Source: Corynebacterium glaucum (GTDB lineage Bacteria; Actinomycetota; Actinomycetes; Mycobacteriales; Mycobacteriaceae). Taken from it: DNA of 64,000 nucleotides. How positions within the stretch are numbered: position 1 is the first letter of the stretch; each line of letters starts with the position of its first letter. This document shows positions 57,045 to 64,000 of this stretch, one piece after another. The stretch lies in assembly GCF_030408855.1 (NCBI RefSeq), contig NZ_CP047358.1, positions 434,001 through 498,000 of the forward strand. Reading direction: 5' to 3'. The notes beneath the pieces were generated by a model, which had not been told where the DNA came from, made no database searches, and saw only the letters and a list, made by a program, of their open reading frames with translations. The translations under genes and the position numbers were made by a program.

Positions 57045-59231
57045 TTACTTCAGGCCGTCGATAAGCTGGTTGAAGGTCGCGGACGGACGCATCACAGCGT
57101 TGGTCTTGTCCTCGTCCGGCCAGTAGTAGCCGCCGAGGTTAGCCGCGCCGCCCTGCGCGTCAATGAGCTCCTTGTCGATCTGCTCGGCGTTAGCGCGCAG
57201 TTGCTCTGCCACCGGCGCGAACTTCTCTGCCAGCTCGGCGTCCTCGGTCTGCTTCGCCAGCTCCTCAGCCCAGTAGAGGGAGAGCCAGAAGTGGGAGCCG
57301 CGGTCGTCGATCTCGCCGACCTTGCGCGACGGGGACTTGCCCTCGTTGAGCAGGGTCTCGGTCGCACGGTCCAGGGTGTCGCCCAGGACACCAGCGCGCT
57401 CGTTGCCGTTCGAGTTCTTCTCGTGGCGGAAGGACTCGGCCAGCGCAAGATACTCGCCGAGCGAGTCCCAGCGCAGGTGGTTTTCCTCCTGCACCTGCTG
57501 CACGTGCTTCGGTGCGGAACCGCCAGCGCCGGTCTCGAACAAGCCGCCGCCAGCCATCAGCGGGACCACGGAGAGCATCTTCGCGGAGGTACCCAGCTCG
57601 AGGATGGGGAAGAGGTCGGTGTTGTAGTCACGCAGCACGTTGCCGGTCACGGAGATGGTGTCCTCGCCGCGGCGGATGCGCTCGACGGATGCCTTGGTGG
57701 CCTCGACCGGGGACATGATCTCGATGTCTAAGCCCTCAGTGTCGTGGTCGCCCAGGTACTTCTCCACGAGCGTGATCATGTTGCGGTCGTGCGCGCGCTC
57801 CGGATCTAGCCAGAAGATCGCCTTCATGCCGGACAGGCGGGCGCGGTCCACGGCCAGCTTGACCCAGTCCTGGATCGGGGCGTCCTTGGTCTGGCACGCA
57901 CGCCAGATGTCGCCCTTCTCAACGTCGTGCTCGATCAGTACGTCGCCGGCGGAGTTCACGACCTGCACCTTGCCGTCGGCCGGAATCTTGAAGGTCTTGT
58001 CGTGGGAGCCGTACTCCTCGGCCTTCTTCGCCATTAGACCAACGTTCGGCACGGTGCCCATGGTGGTCGGGTCGTAGGCGCCGTTCGCGCGGCAGTCGTC
58101 GATCACTACCTGGTACACACCGGCGTAGGAGGAATCCGGGATGGTGGCCAGGGTGTCCTGCTCCTGGTCGTCCGCGTTCCACATGTGGCCGGAGGTGCGG
58201 ATCATTGCCGGCATCGACGCGTCAATGATCACGTCGGACGGCACGTGCAGGTTCGTGATGCCCTTGTGCGAATTCACCATCGCCAGCGCCGGGCCGTCGT
58301 GAAGCTGCTGCTCGAATGCAGCCTTGATCTCCTCGCCGTTGTCCAGCGAACCAAGGCCGTCCAAGATTGCGCCGAGGCCGTTCTCGCCGTCGAGGCCTGC
58401 CGCCAGCAGCTCCTCGCCGTACTTGTCAAAGACTGGCTTGAAGTACGCGCGCACGACGTGGCCGAAGATGATCGGGTCGGAGACCTTCATCATGGTGGCC
58501 TTCAGGTGGGCGGAGAAGAGCACGCCCTCGTCCTTCGCGCGCTGCACGGCGTCGAGCAGGAACGCATCCAGCGCCTTGGCGGACATGTAGGTGCCGTCGA
58601 CAACCTCGCCCTCGATGACCTGCAGGCCGTCCTTGAGCACTTCCTCGGAACCGTCGGCCTTGACCAGCTTGATCTGCAGCGTGTCGTCGGACGGCATGAT
58701 CACGGACTTCTCGTTGTGGCGGAAGTCGCCTGCGTCCATGGTGGCCACGTTGGTCTTCGAGTCAGACGACCACTCGCCCATGGAGTGCGGGTGCTTCTTG
58801 GTGAAGTTCTTCACGGCCTCCGGCGCGCGGCGGTCCGAGTTGCCTTCGCGCAGCACCGGGTTCACGGCGGAGCCCTTCACCGCGTCGTATTTCTCCTGCG
58901 CATCCTCGTACTCCGGGATGTCGAAGCCGGCGGCCTGCAGCTCCTTAATCGCGTTCTTCAGCTGGACCAGGGACGCGGAGATGTTCGGCAGCTTGATAAT
59001 GTTCGCCTCCGGCGTCTTCGCCAGCTCACCGAGCTGCGCGAGCGCATCGTCCATCCGCTGTTCATCGGTCAGGCGATCCGGGAACTGCGCCAGGATGCGG
59101 CCGGCCAGTGAGATGTCAGCGGTTTCCACGTCGATGCCAGCCTGGGATGCGAATGCCTCCACGATCGGCTTGAGCGAGTAGGTCGCGAGCAGCGGCGCTT
59201 CGTCGGTGCGGGTCCAGATGATCTTAGACAT
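57045..59231 (-). CDS. icd: Monomeric NADP-dependent isocitrate dehydrogenase
   Basis: 728 aa, the length of the monomeric IDH family used by Corynebacterium (dimeric enzymes are ~420 aa). It starts [28 protein letters not shown]. Converts isocitrate to 2-oxoglutarate with NADPH formation. GAGGAGCAC precedes the ATG. The last codons include an exact copy of the repeated 10-mer (57057-57066). Confidence 0.97.
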   Translation of the reverse strand: MSKIIWTRTDEAPLLATYSLKPIVEAFASQAGIDVETADISLAGRILAQFPDRLTDEQRMDDALAQLGELAKTPEANIIKLPNISASLVQLKNAIKELQAAGFDIPEYEDAQEKYDAVKGSAVNPVLREGNSDRRAPEAVKNFTKKHPHSMGEWSSDSKTNVATMDAGDFRHNEKSVIMPSDDTLQIKLVKADGSEEVLKDGLQVIEGEVVDGTYMSAKALDAFLLDAVQRAKDEGVLFSAHLKATMMKVSDPIIFGHVVRAYFKPVFDKYGEELLAAGLDGENGLGAILDGLGSLDNGEEIKAAFEQQLHDGPALAMVNSHKGITNLHVPSDVIIDASMPAMIRTSGHMWNADDQEQDTLATIPDSSYAGVYQVVIDDCRANGAYDPTTMGTVPNVGLMAKKAEEYGSHDKTFKIPADGKVQVVNSAGDVLIEHDVEKGDIWRACQTKDAPIQDWVKLAVDRARLSGMKAIFWLDPERAHDRNMITLVEKYLGDHDTEGLDIEIMSPVEATKASVERIRRGEDTISVTGNVLRDYNTDLFPILELGTSAKMLSVVPLMAGGGLFETGAGGSAPKHVQQVQEENHLRWDSLGEYLALAESFRHEKNSNGNERAGVLGDTLDRATETLLNEGKSPSRKVGEIDDRGSHFWLSLYWAEELAKQTEDAELAEKFAPVAEQLRANAEQIDKELIDAQGGAANLGGYYWPDEDKTNAVMRPSATFNQLIDGLK

Positions 59232-59295
59232 AGTGCTCCTCTAAATACGGTTGCTTTGTGTTCAGCCCCACAGCTTACAGTTTCCTGTTGCCCGG

Positions 59296-59301
59296 TAGGG
59301 T
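59296..59301 (+). promoter_or_regulatory. -10 element of xthA
   Basis: TAGGGT ends 8 nt before ATG 59310; no ribosome site. Confidence 0.45.
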
Positions 59302-59309
59302 CGGAATCC

Positions 59310-60227
59310 ATGAGCCTCACCATCGCATCCGTCAACGTCAACGGCATCCGCGCCGCCACCAAGGTGCGAAGTGAGGTCAACCCAGGCATGCTCGCCTGGC
59401 TCATCGACACCCTCGCTGATGTTGTACTCATGCAGGAGGTCCGCGCCACCGAAGCCGAGGCACGCGCCGCGCTGGCACCGGCATTGGAGCAGGGCTGGCA
59501 CTTGGCGGTCGCGCCTGCTGAAGCGCCGGGAGCAAAGGGCCGCGCGGGCGTCGGCATCCTCTCGCGCACCCCACTTTCCAACATTGCGGTGGGCATCGCA
59601 GGCTTCGAGGATGCAGGTCGCTTCATCAGCGCATCGCTTGACGACGGCACCGTTGTCGCCTCCCTCTACCTTCCTTCAGGCTCTGCCGGTACCGCCAAAC
59701 AGGATGAAAAGTATCGGTTCTTGGACGCCTTCGAGCCACTGCTTGCGAAGTGGGCCGATGAGCATCCGGACATGGTGATCGGCGGCGACTGGAACATCTG
59801 CCACCGCCGCGAGGACCTGAAGAACTGGAAGACCAACCAGAAGAAGTCCGGGTTCTTGCCGCATGAGCGCGCGTTTATGGATGCGGTATTCGGGTGCTTC
59901 CCGGATGAGGAAGCGCAAGACATCGACGCAAAGTCTGTCGCCGGCTGGGCTGGCGCGGTGGATTACGCCTCCCGAAACCCAGCGCGCGTCGCCTGCGACG
60001 ACCCGCAGTGGTTTGATGTCGCGCGTCGTTTGAACCCGACTGACGCGGGTTACACGTGGTGGACTTTCCGCGGGCAGGCGTTCAACAACAACGCGGGCTG
60101 GCGCATCGATGTCCAGGCCGCCACAGCGAACATGCTCGAGCGCGCTGAACGTGCGTGGGTGGACAAAGTGCCAACGGTGGAAGAGCGGTGGTCCGACCAC
60201 GCGCCTCTTCTGGTGGAGTACCGCTAA
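59310..60227 (+). CDS. xthA: Exodeoxyribonuclease III / AP endonuclease
   Basis: 305 aa EEP-fold nuclease. Motifs VNVNGIRAA (start), LMQEVRATEAEA with the metal Glu, GDWNICH, and the C-terminal WSDHAPLLVEY His-Asp pair. Acts in base-excision repair. Divergent from icd. The longer frame from 59256 is rejected. Confidence 0.9.
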   Translation: MSLTIASVNVNGIRAATKVRSEVNPGMLAWLIDTLADVVLMQEVRATEAEARAALAPALEQGWHLAVAPAEAPGAKGRAGVGILSRTPLSNIAVGIAGFEDAGRFISASLDDGTVVASLYLPSGSAGTAKQDEKYRFLDAFEPLLAKWADEHPDMVIGGDWNICHRREDLKNWKTNQKKSGFLPHERAFMDAVFGCFPDEEAQDIDAKSVAGWAGAVDYASRNPARVACDDPQWFDVARRLNPTDAGYTWWTFRGQAFNNNAGWRIDVQAATANMLERAERAWVDKVPTVEERWSDHAPLLVEYR

Positions 60228-60272
60228 ATAGCCACGCTGCTAAAGGCTGATGCGCGCGCGGCGGCGACGCAA

Positions 60273-61070
60273 CTAGTACGCGGCGAAGTTTTGCGTCGCG
60301 TAGCGCTTTCCTTTGGCGGTGTCGGCGACACCGACGCCGATGTGGGTGATGTCCGGGTTGAGCATGTTCGCTCGGTGCCCGGGTGAGTTTGCCCACTGCG
60401 CGACGAGGGCTTCCGCGTCTGCGGTGTTCCAGTTCTGCAGCACGTTCTCCAAGGCGCGTCGCCACCCCTTCGGGTACTGCTGACCGAAGTCGGGATTGTG
60501 GTACATGCGGTCTTGGTTCATTTGGATATCGGACCAATCCTGCGCGACCTTGTTGAGCTCGGGCAACGGCTTGAGTGGCGGGAGGCCGTTTTCAGCGCGG
60601 AAACGGTTCGTCGCGTCGATGATCGCTTCCTGAATGGTCGGCTCCTTGACCGTTGCCGGCGCCGCCGGTGCCGCCGGCGCGGGAGCCGCGGCAGGAGCGG
60701 CGGCGGCAGGTGCACCGGGAATCGGTGCAGCTGCTGAAGCGGGTGCGGGAGCAGGCGCGGCCGGTGGAACAGGAGCCCCAGCGTCAACTAGAGGCAAATT
60801 CGGGGCGGCGTCCGCCGGCGGTGCAGCAGGCGCCGGTGCTGCATCTTGCGCGTTCGGTGCTGCGTTGTTCGGAAGCGGCAGACCCGGCGCCGGTGCCGGT
60901 GCCGATGGATCGAGAGACGGGGGCGCAGCTGTCTCGTGCGCGACTGCACCTTCCGGTTTGGCTGGTTCGGCCGGGGGGACGTGTGTGCCGTGCCCAGTCG
61001 TCAGGGAAGCCAAGATCGCGAGAAGCGTTGCAAGTCCGGAGACGAGTTTGGAAAGCGGGATGGGTGGCAT
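60273..61070 (-). CDS. Secreted CAP/SCP-domain protein
   Basis: 265 aa from ATG 61070 behind GAGGG. Signal-type N-terminus (hydrophobic LVSGLATLLAILASLTTG), a ~120-residue Pro/Ala-rich linker, and a CAP domain from about residue 145 (IIDATNRFRAENGLPPL, WANSPGHRANMLNPDITHIGVG). CAP proteins in actinobacteria are cell-wall associated; role not known here. Divergent from bioB. Confidence 0.86.
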   Translation of the reverse strand: MPPIPLSKLVSGLATLLAILASLTTGHGTHVPPAEPAKPEGAVAHETAAPPSLDPSAPAPAPGLPLPNNAAPNAQDAAPAPAAPPADAAPNLPLVDAGAPVPPAAPAPAPASAAAPIPGAPAAAAPAAAPAPAAPAAPATVKEPTIQEAIIDATNRFRAENGLPPLKPLPELNKVAQDWSDIQMNQDRMYHNPDFGQQYPKGWRRALENVLQNWNTADAEALVAQWANSPGHRANMLNPDITHIGVGVADTAKGKRYATQNFAAY

Positions 61071-61158
61071 GTTCGCCCTCTCAATCAAGGTCACTCACGT
61101 TTAATGCAGGTCCGCTAATGGCTTACGTCCGACGAGAGACCTTAGCGCAAACAGCTTC

Positions 61159-61174
61159 GTTACTGAAATGTAAC
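61159..61174. promoter_or_regulatory. Inverted repeat GTTAC-TGAAAT-GTAAC
   Basis: A perfect 5-bp inverted repeat with a 6-bp spacer between the divergent CAP and bioB genes. It may be an operator for the CAP gene or bioB. Confidence 0.4.
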
Positions 61175-61215
61175 ACAGGAAGTTATTATGCAACTCCAAT
61201 ACTTCGGAATAACGC

Positions 61216-61228
61216 TGAACGTTGTTCA
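61216..61228 (+). promoter_or_regulatory. BioQ-like operator upstream of bioB
   Basis: TGAAC-GTT-GTTCA is a perfect inverted repeat of the form reported for the biotin repressor BioQ in C. glutamicum (TGAAC-N3-GTTAC). It lies about 63 nt before the bioB start. Confidence 0.65.
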
Positions 61229-61290
61229 ATGACTCGGCTACACTCCATTGCAATCGCGCACGCAGCCGCGAAAGAACGGAGTTGATCACC

Positions 61291-62379
61291 ATGACTGCTA
61301 CTACTGCCCACACCGAATCTGGCACCAGCACCGACATTCTCGACATTGCCCGTGAGAAGTGCCTTGAGCGCGGCGAAGGCCTCAATCAGGAAGAGATCCT
61401 GCAGATCCTGCAAATCGAGGACGACCGTCTCCAGGAACTGCTCGACCTCGCCCACCAGGTGCGCATCAAGCACTGCGGTGTGGACGTGTCGCTGGAAGGC
61501 ATTATCTCGTTGAAGACCGGCGGATGCCCGGAGGACTGCAGCTTCTGCTCTCAATCCGGTCTTTTCGAGTCGCCCGTACGCGCCGTCACCCTCGACATTG
61601 CTGAATTGGTCGAGGCTGCGAAGCAGTCGGAAAAGATGGGCGCAAGCGAGTTCTGCATCGTCGCCGCAGTAAAGAGCCCGACGGACGCTCTGCTTGACCA
61701 AGTTGCTGAGGCGATCACCGCCATCAACGACGAGGTTGACATCTCCATCTCCGCGTCGCTCGGCATCCTCACCCGCGAACAGGCCCACAGGCTCGCCCAG
61801 ATGGGTGTCATGCGCTACAACCACAACTTCGAAACGGCGAAGTCGTTCTTCCCCAACGTGGTCACCACCCACACCTGGCAGGAGCGAAAGGACACCCTCG
61901 AGCACGTCCTGGCCGAGGGTATGGAGACCTGCTGTGGCGGCATCATCGGCCTTGGTGAGACGATCGAGCAGCGCGCGGAGTTCGCGGCCCAGCTCGCAGA
62001 GATCGAGCCGCACGAGGTTCCGATGAACTTCCTCGATCCGCGCCCGGGTACACCGTTCGCCGACCGCCCGCTGGTCCCGCAGGGTGAGGCGTTGCGCGCG
62101 GTCGCAGCGTTCCGCCTAGCCATGCCCTCAACCCAGTTGCGTTTTGCGGGTGGAACGGAGCTTGCGCTTGGCGACGACGGTACGGAGGCCGGCCTGCTCG
62201 GCGGCGCGAACGCCATCATCGGGGGCAATTACTTGACGACGTTCGGCCGTCCGATGGAGAAAGACCGCGACGCCGTCGACCGCGTCATGGATTCCAACCT
62301 CAACCTTTCCATCACCCCGGTCGGCCAGAAGCAGAACTCCGGCCACGGTGCGCTGTACGACACGTTGAAGTCCCTCTAA
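61291..62379 (+). CDS. bioB: Biotin synthase
   Basis: 362 aa radical-SAM enzyme from ATG 61291 behind ACGGAG. The cluster motif is CPEDCSFC (CxxxCxxC), and further Cys ligands for the [2Fe-2S] donor follow. Inserts sulfur into dethiobiotin. Stop and next start share one base (TAATG). Confidence 0.96.
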   Translation: MTATTAHTESGTSTDILDIAREKCLERGEGLNQEEILQILQIEDDRLQELLDLAHQVRIKHCGVDVSLEGIISLKTGGCPEDCSFCSQSGLFESPVRAVTLDIAELVEAAKQSEKMGASEFCIVAAVKSPTDALLDQVAEAITAINDEVDISISASLGILTREQAHRLAQMGVMRYNHNFETAKSFFPNVVTTHTWQERKDTLEHVLAEGMETCCGGIIGLGETIEQRAEFAAQLAEIEPHEVPMNFLDPRPGTPFADRPLVPQGEALRAVAAFRLAMPSTQLRFAGGTELALGDDGTEAGLLGGANAIIGGNYLTTFGRPMEKDRDAVDRVMDSNLNLSITPVGQKQNSGHGALYDTLKSL

Positions 62380-62582
62380 TGCGCGTTCCCGATTCAACGG
62401 AGCTCGCTGATGCGGTGCTGAGCGGCGAGATCCAGCTCCCGCTCGACCCGGCCCGTCCCTACGACGCACCGCGCATCTGCCCGCTGTGCGGGCGCCGCAT
62501 GGTGGTGAAAATGAACCCCGTGGCGTGGGAAGCTACCTGCTCCCGCCACGGGATCCTGCGCTCGGAGTGGCTCGAGCGCTAA
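62379..62582 (+). CDS. bsaP: BsaP-like small Fe-S protein (biotin synthase auxiliary)
   Basis: 67 aa with C-x2-C (ICPLCGRR) and a further Cys-x2-His (ATCSRHG), a small metal or Fe-S cluster fold. Its start overlaps the bioB stop. The same pair is found in mycobacteria (Rv1589-Rv1590), where this protein supports sulfur-cluster regeneration of BioB. The name rests on this context. Confidence 0.8.
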   Translation: MRVPDSTELADAVLSGEIQLPLDPARPYDAPRICPLCGRRMVVKMNPVAWEATCSRHGILRSEWLER

Positions 62583-62590
62583 CGTACTCG

Positions 62591-63277
62591 CTACTTCACA
62601 AAGCGCGGGGTGCGGGCAATCGCGGCTATCGCGGTACAAGCGATCACGAGTGCGCCGCTGCCGAGCATGATCCAAACGACGCTTGACGACGGGGTCGCCA
62701 TTCCTTCTGTTTCTGCATAGCCCCAATATGCTTGCGCGTAGGCGAAGCCGAGGAGCAGGCCAGCGACCGCGATACCGACGATCAACGGCACCCACCTGTT
62801 AGCGGCATCCTCCGACACCCCGACTGCGATTCCGACAATCGCGGCCAGGAACAGGAAGGCGAACGTCACCGCCAACGTCGCAAGCATGGTGGAGGCGTCT
62901 TGACCCGCACGTGGCACTTCTAAGATCTCGTCGGGTTGATTATTGGTGACAAGAAAAATGTCGTACGCCCGGTAGTGGGGGTTGCGGTACTGGTTCGCAA
63001 TCGACGAGGCAGAAGTGGCGGCAGCGAGAATGCCCGTGACGGCCAGTGCGACTGTCAACGCCGACTTCACCCAGTGGCTGAAACTCGTTCCCAACTGATT
63101 GAGTGCTGCCCATTTGGAAGCGCCGAAGGCGAACAGAGCCAGGAGTGCGATCCCGCCGCAGATAGTCCACAGCTCTCCGTCTCCCGTGTAGTACCGACCG
63201 AAGGGCATTGCAATGAGCAATAAGACGAACACTGCGAGGTACGAGGTTCGTGCGAATGGATTCAGGAAAAGTTTCAT
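62591..63277 (-). CDS. Four-to-six-helix membrane protein, paralogue of the next gene
   Basis: 228 aa from ATG 63277 (MKLFLNPFARTSY) behind AAGGAG. Five or six hydrophobic helices with a large external loop (ANQYRNPHYRAYDIFLVTNN, about 100-120). Highly similar to the gene at 63309-64000. No known family recognised. Confidence 0.75.
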   Translation of the reverse strand: MKLFLNPFARTSYLAVFVLLLIAMPFGRYYTGDGELWTICGGIALLALFAFGASKWAALNQLGTSFSHWVKSALTVALAVTGILAAATSASSIANQYRNPHYRAYDIFLVTNNQPDEILEVPRAGQDASTMLATLAVTFAFLFLAAIVGIAVGVSEDAANRWVPLIVGIAVAGLLLGFAYAQAYWGYAETEGMATPSSSVVWIMLGSGALVIACTAIAAIARTPRFVK

Positions 63278-63308
63278 CGCTCTTGGTCTCCTTGGGTTGT
63301 CGAGTTGC

Positions 63309-64000
63309 CTACTTGACGAAGCGCTGCGTGCGGGCGAACACGAACCATACGAAGCCCGCGATGATGAGTCCGGAAACCAGCGTTGCGACTGCTGCCGGTG
63401 TCGCCGCGGTGCTTTGGGGATCGGGGAGCCGTACTCCATCTTCCAGACGGAGATAGGTTGCATCGGCAACCAGCTTGTAAGCGGCGGCGTGGCCGACCGA
63501 GGCAATGACCGCTCCCACAATTGGCACCCAAACGCGATGTGCTGCCGCGGCGAGACCGAGCGCAATGCCGGTCATGCAAGCCAGTACGAAGAACAGGAAG
63601 GTTGCGAGAAACGTGAGTGCGATAGTGCGTGCGTCCTGGCCTGCGAAATCGACAAGATATTCATCACCAACGGCATCCACATGATGAACCGTTTCGCGGT
63701 TGGTAATCAGAAACAGGTCATAGGCCTTGTAATACGGGGAGCGATATTGATTGACCACTGATGAAGCGGTGGTGACCAGGGCCGGCACCACCGAAGCCGC
63801 TAGCGCTGTGACAGCTCCGGAATTCATCCAGCGGTTGAAGCTGGTGCCGAGCTGATTCAAAGCGGGCCAATCACTCGCAGCTGCAGCGAACAAGGCTGCG
63901 AGTACGACCCCTCCCAAAACCGTCCAGATGGAGCCGTCGCCGAAAAAGAAACGACTGAACGGAAGGGCGAAACGACCGAACGGAAGGGCGAGGAGTGCGC
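63309..64000 (-). CDS. Membrane protein, paralogue of the previous gene (5' end outside window)
   Basis: The open frame runs to the window edge; its N-terminus is missing. The known 230 codons mirror the neighbour: VNQYRSPYYKAYDLFLITN versus ANQYRNPHYRAYDIFLVTN, NQLGTSF and ending RTQRFVK versus RTPRFVK. A 21-bp tandem duplication lies near 63942-63984 (repeats encoding LPFGRFA and LPFSRFF) that the neighbour lacks. Confidence 0.72.
   Translation of the reverse strand, partial: ALLALPFGRFALPFSRFFFGDGSIWTVLGGVVLAALFAAAASDWPALNQLGTSFNRWMNSGAVTALAASVVPALVTTASSVVNQYRSPYYKAYDLFLITNRETVHHVDAVGDEYLVDFAGQDARTIALTFLATFLFFVLACMTGIALGLAAAAHRVWVPIVGAVIASVGHAAAYKLVADATYLRLEDGVRLPDPQSTAATPAAVATLVSGLIIAGFVWFVFARTQRFVK

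Overview
The window looks like chromosomal DNA of a GC-rich Corynebacterium, or a close relative in the Mycobacteriales. The basis is gene content and order: WXG100 genes beside EccC, groES-groEL1, a WhiB gene next to sigD-rsdA, guaB-guaB3-guaA, an EsrISR-type envelope stress module, imuA'-imuB, metNIQ beside dnaE2, a monomeric isocitrate dehydrogenase, and bioB followed by a bsaP-type gene. No rRNA, tRNA, CRISPR array, transposase or prophage was recognised. Almost all genes are housekeeping or conserved corynebacterial genes; the most foreign-looking segment is the oxidoreductase/MarR pair near 45.8-47.4 kb.

Layout. 1-4.0 kb: 3' part of a type VII secretion locus (eccC, a secretion-associated membrane protein, two WXG100 proteins), closed by a G-rich stretch and a strong terminator. 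4.3-6.9 kb: rplM-rpsI and glmM. 7.0-9.3 kb: an overlapping three-gene unit of unknown function whose large product is Pro/Ala- and Cys-rich. 9.3-15.4 kb: a hydrolase, a membrane protein, alr, and the tRNA t6A genes tsaE-tsaB-tsaD with rimI. 15.5-18.1 kb: a small conserved gene and groES-groEL1 behind a CIRCE operator. 18.1-20.7 kb: whcB, a tiny leader ORF, sigD-rsdA and a DUF5319 gene. 20.8-26.6 kb: guaB, guaB3, an Aer-like PAS protein, guaA. 26.6-30.1 kb: esrI divergent from esrSR. 30.1-33.0 kb: imuA'-imuB behind a LexA-like box; dnaE2 follows at 40.6 kb. 33.1-36.9 kb: AMIN-type lipoprotein, sucrase/ferredoxin-like protein, DUF222-HNH protein, HAD phosphatase. 37.0-40.5 kb: metI-metN and two metQ copies. 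43.8-45.8 kb: two PH-domain membrane proteins. 45.8-47.4 kb: quinone-oxidoreductase-like gene and MarR regulator. 47.4-50.1 kb: trmL, folD, DUF3017, DUF1266. 50.2-54.0 kb: an iron-type ABC importer. 54.0-56.9 kb: metX, a dehydrogenase-like gene and a TetR regulator. 57.0-60.2 kb: icd and xthA. 60.3-62.6 kb: a secreted CAP protein divergent from bioB-bsaP. 62.6-64.0 kb: two tandem paralogous membrane proteins, the second cut by the window end.

Four patterns run across the window. First, the 10-mer GTCGATAAGC occurs 18 times exactly on either strand, plus 9 copies of GTCGACAAGC, in genes and between them; I cannot assign it a function, and it is the best candidate for something undescribed. Second, about 17 genes have a TANNNT-like hexamer only 6-8 nt before the start codon and no ribosome binding site, as expected for leaderless mRNAs; in two cases the -10 is built on the TAG stop codon of the preceding gene. 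Third, metX and metQ carry McbR-like boxes with the same 6-bp spacer, pointing to common sulfur control. Fourth, short in-frame repeats cluster in loops of consecutive genes (tsaE, tsaB, rimI).
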